DNA of 64,000 nt from Bacillota bacterium (GCA_023411795.1 JAEYOK010000030.1:4042-68041), one strand, 5' to 3'. Positions 7,173 to 17,367 are shown, numbered from the stretch's first letter. The notes: a model not told the origin generated them from the sequence alone. Numbers and translations are program-made.

Positions 7173-10100
7173 TTATTCTTGTGCTATTTTTTTATAGCTT
7201 TCATACCGTTCCAGTGCGTGCTTTTCGGCTATATCGTACATATCATCAGCTATATCAGGGAAGACAGTCTTTAGTGAAGAATACCTGACTTCGCTGGTAA
7301 TAAACTCTTTATAGTCCTTAGTAGGCTGTTTAGATTCAAGCATAAAGGGATTCTTGCCATCCTCTTTAAGCATTGGATTATATCTGTATAAATGCCAATA
7401 TCCTGCTTCGACAGCCCGTTTTTCCTGGAACATGCTTGTTCCCATACCTGTTTTTATACCATGGCTGATACAGGGAGAATATGCGATTATAAGCGATGGA
7501 CCTTTGTAGCTCTCAGCCTCGGTGATAACCTTAATTGTTTGGTTCATATTAGCACCCATTGCTATTTGAGCAACATAAACATAACCATAGCTCATAGCCA
7601 TCATTCCCAAGTCTTTTTTTCTTATTTTTTTGCCGGCTGCTGCGAATTTTGCGACTGCGGAGGTCTGAGTGGATTTTGATGCCTGACCGCCTGTGTTAGA
7701 GTATATTTCGGTATCCATGACGAAGATATTGACATCGTCGCCCGTGGCCAGAACATGATCCAAGCCGCCATAACCGATATCATACGCCCAACCGTCTCCA
7801 CCTATAATCCAGAATGATCTCTTTACAAGGAAATCCTTAAGCTTAATAATCTCGGAAATGGGATAAACAGAAGAATACAAGTTTGTTTTTAATTGGTCAA
7901 GTATGGCTTTTGAAGCCTCTCTAGAGCCATCACCATCTTCCATATTTTCCAGCCATGATGAAAACGCAGTCTTAAGTCGGTCGCCAATGTCGGCAGTTAA
8001 GGCCTGCTGTATTAGCTTAGCGAGCTTTTCTCGTATTTGCTTGACTCCAAGATACATACCGTAGCCATATTCAGCGTTATCTTCAAAAAGCGAGTTAGCC
8101 CATGCGGGTCCCTTTCCGTCCGAGTTAGTACTATAGGCGATGGATGGTGCGCTGGCTCCCCAGATTGAAGAGCAGCCTGTGGCATTGGCTATCATCATTC
8201 TCTCTCCGAAAAGCTGGGTCAAGAGGCGTATATACGGAGTCTCACCGCAACCGGGACAGGCTCCGTTAAACTCTAAATGGGGTTGCAAAAGCTGGCTTCC
8301 TTTGATAGTGTTTTTGTCCATTAATGCACCCTTGTTTTTTATAGTCATAGCATATTCCCAGTTTTCTTTCTGAGCTTCTATCTGCTCTTCTGCAGCTTTC
8401 ATAATAAGAGCTTTTCCTTTTGCAGGGCATACATCGGCACAGTTGCCGCAGCCTGTACAGTCCAGTGGAGAGACCTGTATTCGCCAGTTAAGGTGTCCAA
8501 GATCCTTACCTGCAAGCTTTTTGCTTTCGAATGACTTGGGAGCATTTTTAATATCATCCTCATCTAGAACGAAAGCACGAATAGTGGCATGGGGACAAAC
8601 ATAGGAACATTGACCACATTGGATGCATTTTTCTATCTGCCACTCCGGCAGCATTACGGCAATTCCTCTCTTTTCATAAGCAGTGGTTCCCAACGGATAA
8701 GAACCATCCTCCATACCGATAAATGCGCTTACCGGAAGCTCATCACCTTCATTGCGTGCCATTTTCCTTTGAATATTCTTGACAAAATCAGGCTCATCTT
8801 TAATTTGTTGAGGCTCTTTATTTGAGTTTTTCCACGAACTGGGAACTTTGACCTCAATCAGAGACTCTATACCTCTGTCAACGGCAGCTTTGTTCATATC
8901 AACAACCTTCGGGCCTTTTTTACCGTACATTTTTTCTATGGATTCCTTGAGGTAGCTTACAGCATCATTCACAGGAATAATGTTTGCCAGTTTGAAGAAC
9001 GCAGACTGCATTATCATGTTTATTCGATTTCCCAATCCAATTTCAGAGGCAATTGAAATGGCATCAATAATATAGAACTTTATTTTATTTTTTGCTATAT
9101 AAGTCTTAATGGACGAAGGCAGATGCTCATCCAATTCATCTTCTTTCCAGGGACAGTTTAAAACAAAGGTTCCGCCTTCCTTTAGATCTTTGAGGATATC
9201 AAAATTATAGATGAATGATTTATTGTGACATGCTATATAGTCCGCATGATAAACCAGATAGGGCGACCGTAAAGGTGAAGGACCGAAACGCAGGTGGGAT
9301 ATTGTTGAGCCACCTGATTTTTTGCTGTCATAAGAGAAATAGCCCTGCACATACTTATCTGTATTATCACCGATTATTTTTATTGCCGATTTATTTGCTC
9401 CTACCGTGCCATCGGAGCCCAAGCCCCAGAATTTGCAGCTTATAGTCCCTGGTGGAGTTGTTTCTACAATTTCCTCTTCCTTCAGAGAAAGATGGGTTAC
9501 ATCGTCATTAATTCCTATTGTAAAATTATTCTTTGGGTTTTTATCCATCAGATTACTAAAGACGGCTATTATCTGGGAAGGGGTAGTATCTTTTGAGCCC
9601 AACCCATAGCGGCCGCCGATTATCTGTGGTTGTACTTCTTTTTTCTGATACAGCTTAGCAACATCTAGATAAAGAGGCTCTCCAGGGGAACCAGGCTCTT
9701 TTGTCCTGTCCAGAACCGCAATTTTTTTTACAGTTTTGGGCATAGACTCAAAGAAATGCTTTTCTGAGAAAGGACGATAAAGGTGAACCTTTAATACACC
9801 GACTTTTTCACCCTTTTGCATCAGATAATCTATTGTTTCTTGAATAGTATCGCAAACAGAACCCATAGCTACAATTACACGCTCGGCATCCTTTGCTCCG
9901 TAATAATCGAAGGGATGGTACTCTCGACCAGTGAGATTCTTTATTTTGTGCATATAGTCACATACTATTTCAGGTACTTTGTCGAAGAATCTATTTTGCA
10001 CCTCCCTACCTTGGAAATAGATGTCAGGATTTTGCGATGTACCTCTTACTACCGGATGCTCAGGATTCAGAGCCCGTTGCCTGAATTCACTAATTGCATT

Positions 10101-10685
10101 GTGGTTAACTAACTTATTCAGGTCATCATATTCTATTACTTCGATTTTTTGTATCTCATGGGAGGTTCTGAATCCATCAAAAAAGTGTAAGAATGGCAGT
10201 CTTGCTTCAATTGCAGACAAATGCGCTATGCAACCTAAATCCATTGCTTCCTGGACGTTGGAGGAAGCAAGCATAACCACTCCCGTCTGGCGGCATGCCA
10301 TTACATCCTGATGATCACCAAATATTGATAAAGCGTGTGTCGCAAGAGCTCTTGCAGATACATGAAGTACTCCGGGAAGCAGTTCTCCTACCATCTTGTA
10401 GATGTTCGGTATCATTAAAAGTAAGCCTTGAGAGGCGGTATAAGTGGTAGTAAGAGCTCCTGCTGCAAGGGAACCGTGCATTGCGCCTGCAGCTCCCGCC
10501 TCGGATTGCATTTCAACAACCTTAACTTCCTGACCGAATATATTTTTTTTCCCATGGGCTGACCATTCATCAACACCTTCTGCCATGGGGGACGAAGGTG
10601 TTATAGGGAAAATCGTCGCCACCTCGGTAAAGGCGTATGAAGCATAGGCCGCGGCTTGGTTTCCATCCATTGTTTTCTTAGCCAT
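7173..10685 (-). CDS. nifJ: pyruvate:ferredoxin (flavodoxin) oxidoreductase
   Basis: 1170 residues, the normal length of the single-chain homodimeric enzyme. It oxidises pyruvate with CoA to acetyl-CoA, CO2 and reduced ferredoxin, the central step of anaerobic pyruvate catabolism. In order: the pyruvate-binding domain (ASYAFTEVATIFPITPSSPM near residue 14), the CoA and gamma domains, two 4Fe-4S motifs (CIQCGQCSYVCP and CTGCGNCADVCP, residues ~690-760), a third-cluster cysteine motif NGACPGCGETPY near 820, and the TPP/Mg motif GDGWAYDIGYGGLDH with DTEIYSNTGGQ near 965-1000. AAGGAGAAG precedes the ATG. It is transcribed alone. Flavodoxin at 6236-6733 is a plausible but unproven partner. Confidence 0.97.
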   Translation of the reverse strand: MAKKTMDGNQAAAYASYAFTEVATIFPITPSSPMAEGVDEWSAHGKKNIFGQEVKVVEMQSEAGAAGAMHGSLAAGALTTTYTASQGLLLMIPNIYKMVGELLPGVLHVSARALATHALSIFGDHQDVMACRQTGVVMLASSNVQEAMDLGCIAHLSAIEARLPFLHFFDGFRTSHEIQKIEVIEYDDLNKLVNHNAISEFRQRALNPEHPVVRGTSQNPDIYFQGREVQNRFFDKVPEIVCDYMHKIKNLTGREYHPFDYYGAKDAERVIVAMGSVCDTIQETIDYLMQKGEKVGVLKVHLYRPFSEKHFFESMPKTVKKIAVLDRTKEPGSPGEPLYLDVAKLYQKKEVQPQIIGGRYGLGSKDTTPSQIIAVFSNLMDKNPKNNFTIGINDDVTHLSLKEEEIVETTPPGTISCKFWGLGSDGTVGANKSAIKIIGDNTDKYVQGYFSYDSKKSGGSTISHLRFGPSPLRSPYLVYHADYIACHNKSFIYNFDILKDLKEGGTFVLNCPWKEDELDEHLPSSIKTYIAKNKIKFYIIDAISIASEIGLGNRINMIMQSAFFKLANIIPVNDAVSYLKESIEKMYGKKGPKVVDMNKAAVDRGIESLIEVKVPSSWKNSNKEPQQIKDEPDFVKNIQRKMARNEGDELPVSAFIGMEDGSYPLGTTAYEKRGIAVMLPEWQIEKCIQCGQCSYVCPHATIRAFVLDEDDIKNAPKSFESKKLAGKDLGHLNWRIQVSPLDCTGCGNCADVCPAKGKALIMKAAEEQIEAQKENWEYAMTIKNKGALMDKNTIKGSQLLQPHLEFNGACPGCGETPYIRLLTQLFGERMMIANATGCSSIWGASAPSIAYSTNSDGKGPAWANSLFEDNAEYGYGMYLGVKQIREKLAKLIQQALTADIGDRLKTAFSSWLENMEDGDGSREASKAILDQLKTNLYSSVYPISEIIKLKDFLVKRSFWIIGGDGWAYDIGYGGLDHVLATGDDVNIFVMDTEIYSNTGGQASKSTQTSAVAKFAAAGKKIRKKDLGMMAMSYGYVYVAQIAMGANMNQTIKVITEAESYKGPSLIIAYSPCISHGIKTGMGTSMFQEKRAVEAGYWHLYRYNPMLKEDGKNPFMLESKQPTKDYKEFITSEVRYSSLKTVFPDIADDMYDIAEKHALERYESYKKIAQE

Positions 10686-10789
10686 TATCCACTTCTCCTT
10701 TTTATTTATTTGTTATAAATATTTTCATCCCATCTAGTATGGCTTATAATAAGGTTTTAATTACATATAGTTAAAAATGTCATACAACT

Positions 10790-10815
10790 AGTAGCCCAGC
10801 ACAAGGGTGGTCTAC
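10790..10815. other. imperfect hairpin upstream of ABC exporter
   Basis: AGTAGCCCAGCAC is followed by a partly complementary GGGTGGTCTAC. It resembles the ABC gene's downstream terminator (AGTAGCCCAACACT arm), giving the gene similar hairpins on both sides. No T-tract follows. It could be a decayed terminator or part of the nifJ leader. Confidence 0.3.
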
Positions 10816-10886
10816 ATATATTGATTGATTGATAAAAAAACGATGACATAGTAAAATAAAAATACATTTAGGAAGGACTATTTAAA

Positions 10887-12611
10887 ATGTTAAAGTTAAA
10901 AAAGTTTATTTCATATTATAAGCCTTACAAGGGCATGTTCTTTATGGATATGTTCTGCGCTCTTGTGTTATCGGGAATCGATTTATGGTTTCCTTCTCTC
11001 GTTAAGTATTTGATGGATGAGGTCTATGCAAACCGACCGGCAAACATGTTGAGCATTGTTTTATTAACAGGGGCGATACTATTATTCTTATATATAATCA
11101 GATATCTATGCCAGTATTATATAACAGCATGGGGCCATATTATGGGTGCCCGCATGGAAGCAGATATGCGAAGGGATATATTTGGTCATCTTCAAAGCTT
11201 ATCATTTTCATTTTATGATAACGCCAACACAGGAAAGCTAATGTCAAGGGTAACAAACGACTTGTTTGATATTTCCGAATTGGCTCACCACGGGCCTGAG
11301 GACTTGTTTATTTCTGTTGTTAAAATTATCGGTGCGGTTATTATAATGCTGACCATGGATGTCAAGCTGACCTTGATTCTAATGGGGCTTATGATAGTAA
11401 TTATCATTTTCACCGGTTTTTATAATCTTAAAATGAGATCTGTTTTTAGAAGGAACAGAGAAAAAATTGCATTGGTTAATGCCCAGACACAGGATAGCCT
11501 TGCCGGCATCCGAGTAGTGAAATCTTTCTCAAATGAGAATATTGAAAAAGAAAAGTTTGCCGAGGGTAATAAGCAATTTTTAGCAACCAAGGAAGACAGT
11601 TATACGATTATGGGAAAATTTTTCTCCGGAAATCAGTTCTTACAAGGAATCCTTTACCTTTGCGTACTGGTTTTGGGGGGCTATTTCTTAAGCAAAAATT
11701 ATATTACTACTTCGGATCTTGTAGCGTATATTTTATTTATTAATGTATTTTTAAATCCTATCGACAGGCTGGTCAATTTTACAGAACAACTTCAGCGTGG
11801 AATGACCGGTTTTGACAGATTCTTAGAGATTATTAATACAAAGCCCGATATTGAGAATAGCGAAAATGCCATAGAGCTTACCGATGTCGAAGGCGAGATT
11901 AAGTTTAAAGATGTTTCTTTTAGTTACAATGACAAAACAGAGGTTCTAAAGGACATTAACCTGACCATACCTAAAGGTAATACGGTAGCGTTGGTAGGTC
12001 CGTCAGGAGGTGGCAAAACCACATTTTGCAACCTGATTCCAAGGTTTTACGAGGTAAATGACGGAGCAATAACCATTGACGGTAAAGATATTAGAAACAT
12101 TACCCTTGAGTCACTACATAGAAGCATCGGTGTTGTTCAGCAGGATGTATATATGTTCTCAGGCACAATAGGCGAAAATATATTGTACGGTAAGCCCGGA
12201 GCGTCAATGGAAGAGGTTATACAAGCTGCAAGGCTTGCAAATGCCCATGAGTTTATTATAGATCTGGAAAACGGGTATGACACCTTTGTGGGTGAGCGAG
12301 GAGTCAAGCTTTCAGGCGGACAAAAGCAGAGGATATCCATTGCCAGAGCATTCCTAAAAAACCCGCCCATCTTGATTTTAGACGAGGCTACCTCCGCTTT
12401 GGATAATGAGAGTGAGAGGCTTGTTCAGGAATCTCTCAAGGTGCTTGCTAAAGGCCGAACCACTCTTATTATAGCGCATAGACTTTCTACAATAAAAAAC
12501 GCGGATAATATTATTGTACTTACTTCAAACGGTATAGAGGAACAGGGAACCCATCAGGAGCTTCTTGATAAAGGCGGCGTTTACGCATCTTTGCACAGTG
12601 AAATTTCCTAA
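10887..12611 (+). CDS. ABC transporter, fused permease and ATPase (half-exporter)
   Basis: 574 residues with a type IV exporter membrane domain of six helices in residues 1-310, then a nucleotide-binding domain: Walker A GPSGGGKTT near 370, Q-loop VVQQDVYMFSG near 417, signature LSGGQKQR near 474, Walker B ILILDEATSA near 495 and switch histidine IIAHRLST near 530. This is the MsbA/LmrA/BmrA arrangement, which works as a homo- or heterodimer exporting lipids, drugs or peptides. No paired half-transporter lies next to it, so a homodimer is likely. GGAAGGAC is the ribosome binding site and a strong terminator follows the stop. Substrate unknown. Confidence 0.92.
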   Translation: MLKLKKFISYYKPYKGMFFMDMFCALVLSGIDLWFPSLVKYLMDEVYANRPANMLSIVLLTGAILLFLYIIRYLCQYYITAWGHIMGARMEADMRRDIFGHLQSLSFSFYDNANTGKLMSRVTNDLFDISELAHHGPEDLFISVVKIIGAVIIMLTMDVKLTLILMGLMIVIIIFTGFYNLKMRSVFRRNREKIALVNAQTQDSLAGIRVVKSFSNENIEKEKFAEGNKQFLATKEDSYTIMGKFFSGNQFLQGILYLCVLVLGGYFLSKNYITTSDLVAYILFINVFLNPIDRLVNFTEQLQRGMTGFDRFLEIINTKPDIENSENAIELTDVEGEIKFKDVSFSYNDKTEVLKDINLTIPKGNTVALVGPSGGGKTTFCNLIPRFYEVNDGAITIDGKDIRNITLESLHRSIGVVQQDVYMFSGTIGENILYGKPGASMEEVIQAARLANAHEFIIDLENGYDTFVGERGVKLSGGQKQRISIARAFLKNPPILILDEATSALDNESERLVQESLKVLAKGRTTLIIAHRLSTIKNADNIIVLTSNGIEEQGTHQELLDKGGVYASLHSEIS

Positions 12612-12628
12612 GCCATACATATCATCTT

Positions 12629-12664
12629 AGTAGCCCAACACTAAAGTGGGGGGCTACTATTTTT
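12629..12664 (+). terminator. intrinsic terminator of the ABC exporter gene
   Basis: AGTAGCCC pairs with GGGCTACT, and inside it CACT pairs with AGTG across an AA/GG internal loop, with a 2-nt apical loop. ATTTTTC follows. The hairpin begins 18 bp after the stop codon. Confidence 0.88.
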
Positions 12665-12683
12665 CATGTTGGCATAAATTTGG

Positions 12684-12736
12684 GATTACAATTTTGTAAT
12701 CCTGGTGCTTCACTATAAAATATCTGATATTCTGAA
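12684..12736 (+). promoter_or_regulatory. palindromic operator and promoter region of the lemA operon (copy 1)
   Basis: GATTACAATTTTGTAATC (12684-12701) is a perfect 18-bp palindrome containing TTACA-N4-TGTAA. CTGATAT at 12724-12730, then TCTGAA, lies 40 bp from the palindrome start. The same 18-mer plus CT, with the same 40-bp offset to CTGATAT, occurs at 18124. TNACA-N4-TGTAA is the inverted repeat known for BceR-like OmpR-family regulators of Bacillus. A regulator of that fold is encoded at 17379-18068. TATAAA at 12714 may be the -10. Confidence 0.6.
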
Positions 12737-12802
12737 AATAAGGCATTTCAGAGATTTCGACAAACAACGCATATTAATAAAAATTGAAAAGGAGCGAAAG
12801 AC

Positions 12803-13357
12803 ATGGAATTTATAATCATAGGTTTACTTGTTCTTCTATTGGTAGTATGGGTAATTTTGACTTATAACAGGCTGGCAAGAGAGAGGCTTAAGGTTAATAC
12901 ACAATGGAGCCAGATTGACGTGGTTCTTAAACAAAGGTCAGATCTTATTCCAAATCTGGTTGAAACAGTAAAGGGTTATGCATCCCATGAACAAGAGACT
13001 CTTCAAGCAGTCACCGATGCACGTACAAAATATGTGGGTTCATCAGATCAGACTTCTATGATAAAGTCAAGCAATGAGCTTAGCGGAGCATTGGGAAGAT
13101 TAATTGCGGTAGCCGAGGCATATCCGGAACTAAAGGCAAATCAGAATTTCTTAGAATTACAAAAGCAAATAAGCGTATTAGAAAACAAACTGGCAGATTT
13201 TCGTCAGTTCTACAATGATACTGTTATGCGCTACAATAGGCAGGTTATAACCATTCCCACTGTCATACTTGCTAAATTATTTAATTTTGGGGAAGCAGCC
13301 TTTTTCAATGTGGATGAAAGCGAAAAAATAAATCCAAAAATAAGCTTTGGGAAGTGA
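12803..13357 (+). CDS. lemA: LemA family protein
   Basis: 184 residues. One N-terminal membrane helix (residues 3-22, IIIGLLVLLLVVWVILTY) has a very short outside end, followed by the LemA four-helix bundle. The conserved RLARERLKVNTQWSQIDVVL start, RSDLIPNLVETVKGYASHE and NDTVMRYNRQVITIP segments are family landmarks. LemA proteins are membrane-anchored and poorly understood; in many bacteria they sit beside DUF2207 or TPM-domain proteins, exactly as here, with the next start 9 bp after this stop. GAAAAGGAGCG is the ribosome binding site. Transcription probably starts near the palindrome at 12684. Confidence 0.95.
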   Translation: MEFIIIGLLVLLLVVWVILTYNRLARERLKVNTQWSQIDVVLKQRSDLIPNLVETVKGYASHEQETLQAVTDARTKYVGSSDQTSMIKSSNELSGALGRLIAVAEAYPELKANQNFLELQKQISVLENKLADFRQFYNDTVMRYNRQVITIPTVILAKLFNFGEAAFFNVDESEKINPKISFGK

Positions 13358-13365
13358 GCCTTTAA

Positions 13366-15318
13366 ATGAAGAGAAGGATTATATTTTTAGTAGTAGTATT
13401 GCTGGTTTGTTGTACCATATCTCCTATAAGGGTAATGGCTACCGCCACCGAACGAGCTGTGGATTTTGTGATCACCATAAACCCCGACGGCAGTGCTGAT
13501 TTTGTAGAGACGCATACAATCGGCTTCTCAGATAGCAAGGATTACTCCCGATACGGACGGATTTACATATACCCTGAAGGAAGAACCATGGACAATTGGG
13601 CAGTAACGGTAGACGGTGAAAGCTGGGAGCAGCTTCCCGAGGTTGACAACGATACACGCCCCGACGGTACCTTTGCGGTTGAGTATACTGATGAAGGAGC
13701 TACTGTTACCATGTATCATCGCAGTAATGATGAAGACCGCATATTTCAACTATCCTATCATGTTGAAAGCGCTGTAAACATCTATGATGATATAGCAGAG
13801 TTTTTCTGGAATCTGTCAAGTGAGAACGAAATATCTACTATATATGATATGACGGCGAAGGTGATTTTACCTGATTCTTTGACGCAGGATGATTTCCGTA
13901 TATGGGCACACGGTCCTTTAAATGGTGTGTTCAATAAAACCGGTAACAATACCGCCGGTCTGGAGGTTGAATTTGTTTCTTCCTACGAGCCCGTAGATAT
14001 ACGAATAGCCATGCCTGTGGAGCTCTTTAGCGGAGGATATAATGTAGGAGGTGAATTCCTGCAGAGTATTATGGATGAAGAGCAGGCGCTTGCAGACGAT
14101 GCAAATGCCCAAAGGGAAGAAGATGAGCGACGTGCAGCCGAGATGTCAAGATATTATGAAGAATGGGATCGCAAACACCCGATACAGGCATGGATTAACG
14201 ATAATTATGATCTGGCTAATACTGTTTTCATGATCTCTATTTTCGGTATCATACCCTTTATATTAATCTATGCTTTTATAACAAAGATCATTAATAAGCA
14301 AAAAACTAAGAAAATGCGTCGTTCAGCCAAAGTTCAACCTCAATATTATCGGACCTTGCCCGATAAAAGGCCACCGGCCATAGCCGGATTCCTGGCTCAA
14401 TACTACGGCAAAAAGGATTATGGGAATTATTTTACCGCCACCTTGATGGATATGAGCCTTAAAGGACACCTTACCATGAAGAGTGTTGATAATGAAACCT
14501 TTATAGGACTTAAAGAAAGCGAAGAGCCTTTATTACCCCACGAAAAGGTACTCTACGATATGCTTAATAAGGCAAGTGGAGACCAGCAGTCATTATACCT
14601 CAAGCAGCTTCAGGACAAAATCAAAGAAGATCCTGAATGGGCAATCGCACAGCGAAATAGTTTTAACGCAAGGATTGAGGAGCAGTTTAATGAAGCTGTG
14701 AGCATTGATGATATCACAAAAAAAACCACACTGAAGCAGACCTTAATAAGGCTTCTGATATGGGGTGGTGTTGGATTTATTCTGCTGGGTCCGTTTATTG
14801 CAACTGATCTTGATATATATGAAGTTCTGACCGGGAGACTTTCCTCCGGCATGATTGGCTTTGCAATAGCTATAGCATGGGGTATTGCCGCCAGGGTTAT
14901 CAGTGGAAGTCGGAAAATAAAAATTCTATCTCAGGAGGGTGAGGACAGTTTGGCTCTCTGGCAGGCATTTGGCCGTTTTCTTGATGATTTCACACTTTTT
15001 GACGAGAAGGATCTGCCTGAATTTCCGATATGGAAGGAGTATCTTGTCTACGCAGTTGCTCTCGGAAAAGGGGAAAGACTTATTAAGGATTTGGCGGTTC
15101 GCTATCCTTCCATGATGTCGGATGAGGATGATACTTATTTTTCAGCCATTTATCATAACGGTCATGTTAATACAAAATTCTTTGATACGCTAGATAGAGT
15201 TCAGAAAACAACATATCAGGCAATGGTTATTGAATCATCAGGAAGCGGCGGAGGAGGAGGATTCTCGTCATCGGGTGGCGGTAGTAACAGCGGAAGCGGT
15301 GGTGGCTTCGCTGATTAA
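13366..15318 (+). CDS. DUF2207 membrane protein with Gly-rich tail
   Basis: 650 residues. A signal peptide (residues 1-27, ending ...RVMATA) leads into an extracellular beta-rich DUF2207 domain, residues ~30-260, with acidic low-complexity at 235-262 (DDANAQREEDERRAAEM). One membrane helix near 284-305 is followed by a cytoplasmic domain with KRPPAIAGFLAQYYG, where family members contain a short folded module, then two more helices near 462-512. The tail is almost pure Gly/Ser (SGGGGGFSSSGGGSNSGSGG). This is the standard companion of LemA. Function in envelope maintenance is presumed. A 60-bp gap separates it from the histidine kinase gene, with no clear terminator between them. Confidence 0.9.
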   Translation: MKRRIIFLVVVLLVCCTISPIRVMATATERAVDFVITINPDGSADFVETHTIGFSDSKDYSRYGRIYIYPEGRTMDNWAVTVDGESWEQLPEVDNDTRPDGTFAVEYTDEGATVTMYHRSNDEDRIFQLSYHVESAVNIYDDIAEFFWNLSSENEISTIYDMTAKVILPDSLTQDDFRIWAHGPLNGVFNKTGNNTAGLEVEFVSSYEPVDIRIAMPVELFSGGYNVGGEFLQSIMDEEQALADDANAQREEDERRAAEMSRYYEEWDRKHPIQAWINDNYDLANTVFMISIFGIIPFILIYAFITKIINKQKTKKMRRSAKVQPQYYRTLPDKRPPAIAGFLAQYYGKKDYGNYFTATLMDMSLKGHLTMKSVDNETFIGLKESEEPLLPHEKVLYDMLNKASGDQQSLYLKQLQDKIKEDPEWAIAQRNSFNARIEEQFNEAVSIDDITKKTTLKQTLIRLLIWGGVGFILLGPFIATDLDIYEVLTGRLSSGMIGFAIAIAWGIAARVISGSRKIKILSQEGEDSLALWQAFGRFLDDFTLFDEKDLPEFPIWKEYLVYAVALGKGERLIKDLAVRYPSMMSDEDDTYFSAIYHNGHVNTKFFDTLDRVQKTTYQAMVIESSGSGGGGGFSSSGGGSNSGSGGGFAD

Positions 15319-15378
15319 AATACTTCATTACTTGAAGTATGCGGTTATAAGAAATATAATGGAAAAAAAGGGTTAAAT

Positions 15379-17367
15379 TTGACCGATAGGGAGAATGATG
15401 TGCTGCATATAAAGAATATTATATTTAACCATAGGCTGCCATCCATTATGTTAGCGGTAGTTCTCACGATGGTTGCACTGACGGTACTGGTTAATCATTC
15501 ATGGCTTACGGGGGAGACAACCAAAAGCCTTATTGTCACCGAAGAAAATGGTATTTATGATTTAACTGGTTTAAATGTTTCGAAAGAAACGGTCATCAAG
15601 CTGGTACCGGGGGATGTCTATTATCCCAATACATACTTGACGCCTGAAAGTGTTAATAATTATGTGCCTGAAAGTATAGACCGATTTGAAGAAATTAGAG
15701 CTGATTATCTCTCTCAGAGGTTTGTCCTCAAGGTGCCTGAAGGTAGCGGCGTATATGCCTTTACCTTTACCCTCTCCGGTCGCCATGCCATGGAGGTCTA
15801 TGTAAATGGCACACTTTCCTCACAGACCGGAAAAACAGGTACTACCAAGCAAGACACGGAGGTTTGGGAAAATAATATCTCATTCTATGGAGCCGAGGTA
15901 AACGGTGAAATAGACATTCTTTTAAACAGCGCGCAATTTTACCATGCCAAGCGCGGGGCATCCCTTGCCGAGTTAATCCTTAGCAGCAGTAAATCCCTAT
16001 ACAATCCATTCTTTAACAGCCAGATAATAGGAATAGCAAGTATGGGTGTGCTTTTGTGTGCAGCGGTACTCCTATTGGGCATTTATCTGATGCTCTCTCG
16101 CACAAGTGCAACCTTGTATTTTGCTCTTGCCTGCATAGTCATGGCGATACGAGAATGCCTGCAAAGTCAGGCTTGGGTTTATTTTTCAATACCAGGAAAC
16201 ATATCATTTATGTTGGAATACTTAAGTATGGTGCTGACGACCATTTTTCTTTCGTTGTATCTGAAGCAGTATGCAACAGGGAAATTAATGTTTACAGCCA
16301 TATATACTGCGATACTGGGCTCTTTAGTTTATGGGATAGTTGTGATTTTTGGTGATTCTCTCATTTATACCTCCACATTGAAATATTATCAGATTCTGCT
16401 TGTCTTATGTATAGTGCCGGGAATAGGATTTCTATTCTGGAAAATGAGATGCCCAACAAAGGAACAGGGTACGGCTTTGTTCGGAATAGCGGTCTTTTAC
16501 TTTGCGGCTCTCTCCGATATTGTGATGTACAGCGATATTTTTGGTGACACAAAGGTTAATGTGCCCGTCACTTCGGCAGCCATGTTGATCTTCATGCTGG
16601 CGCAAACAATATCTTTATTTCAGATGAATAACCGGGTGTTGGGAGAGGCAAAAGAAGCAGAGCAGAAGCTGGAAGCCGAAAAAACAGCCCTTGAAAGCAT
16701 AAACAGGCTCAAGACAGAATTTTTAAGCAATGTTTCCCATGAGCTGAAAACACCGCTGACAGTAGTATCAGGTCATGCACAGCTTATGGGGGCGCAGCTT
16801 ACAAATCCGGAATTTGTGTCGGTACGGGATAAAGCCCGTATCATTTCCTCAGAAGCTGATCGGCTGGCTTTGTTGGTAGGACAAATGCTTGATATGGCCC
16901 GGATTGAAGAGAACAATATTCTTCTTGAAAAACGTTATTGCCACATTGATGAGCTTATTTATCAGGCAGTGGAAACACATTTCCCCATACTGAACAAGAG
17001 TGATAATCGTCTGGAACTTGATGTAGGTCTTGATTTGCCAAAGGTGAATGTCGATCCTGCCCGTATTACGCAGGTGATAGTAAATTTAATTGCCAACGCT
17101 CTTAAACATACTCAAAAGGGAGTAATAACCATTTCAGCCGAAAAAGCCGAAAATTTTATTGAAGTATCGATATCCGATACAGGAAAAGGCATTCCTGATG
17201 AAGAGCTAGTTAATCTGTTTACACGCTTTCAACCGGGGAGCAGCAAAATCGGAACCGGACTGGGGCTTTATATTTGCAAACACCTTGTGGAGGAGCATGG
17301 AGGTTCCATCGGTGTGAAAAGTGCTTTGAACAGGGGTACAACAGTCACGTTTTCACTTCCTCTGTAA
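15379..17367 (+). CDS. 7TM sensor histidine kinase
   Basis: 662 residues. A first membrane helix (residues ~19-38) is followed by an extracellular beta-sandwich of ~170 residues (YAFTFTLSGRHAMEVYVNG), then about seven membrane helices (215-425), a short coiled coil, HisKA with FLSNVSHELKTPLTVVSGH (His454) and HATPase_c with N-box NLIANALKHT near 569, G1 DTGKGIPDEE and G2 GTGLGLYICK. The layout matches 7TMR-DISM sensors, which bind an extracellular ligand. The kinase would phosphorylate the OmpR-type regulator encoded convergently 11 bp downstream. The start is a TTG with AAAGGG upstream; GTG at 15400 is an alternative. Confidence 0.92.
   Translation: MTDRENDVLHIKNIIFNHRLPSIMLAVVLTMVALTVLVNHSWLTGETTKSLIVTEENGIYDLTGLNVSKETVIKLVPGDVYYPNTYLTPESVNNYVPESIDRFEEIRADYLSQRFVLKVPEGSGVYAFTFTLSGRHAMEVYVNGTLSSQTGKTGTTKQDTEVWENNISFYGAEVNGEIDILLNSAQFYHAKRGASLAELILSSSKSLYNPFFNSQIIGIASMGVLLCAAVLLLGIYLMLSRTSATLYFALACIVMAIRECLQSQAWVYFSIPGNISFMLEYLSMVLTTIFLSLYLKQYATGKLMFTAIYTAILGSLVYGIVVIFGDSLIYTSTLKYYQILLVLCIVPGIGFLFWKMRCPTKEQGTALFGIAVFYFAALSDIVMYSDIFGDTKVNVPVTSAAMLIFMLAQTISLFQMNNRVLGEAKEAEQKLEAEKTALESINRLKTEFLSNVSHELKTPLTVVSGHAQLMGAQLTNPEFVSVRDKARIISSEADRLALLVGQMLDMARIEENNILLEKRYCHIDELIYQAVETHFPILNKSDNRLELDVGLDLPKVNVDPARITQVIVNLIANALKHTQKGVITISAEKAENFIEVSISDTGKGIPDEELVNLFTRFQPGSSKIGTGLGLYICKHLVEEHGGSIGVKSALNRGTTVTFSLPL

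Noticed and set aside
7392..10311. Open reading frames of 67-98 codons on the plus strand across nifJ
   Set aside because: They are antisense shadows of the nifJ codons, have no ribosome binding sites and no recognisable motifs.
12684..12701. Reading the palindrome as a CopY/BlaI operator (TACA-N2-TGTA)
   Set aside because: The spacing between TACA and TGTA is four, not two, which fits the TNACA-N4-TGTAA type better.
12756..12762. A single TTCGACA (Spo0A box) in the lemA leader
   Set aside because: A single 7-mer is likely by chance in a window of this size, and it is not phased with a second box.
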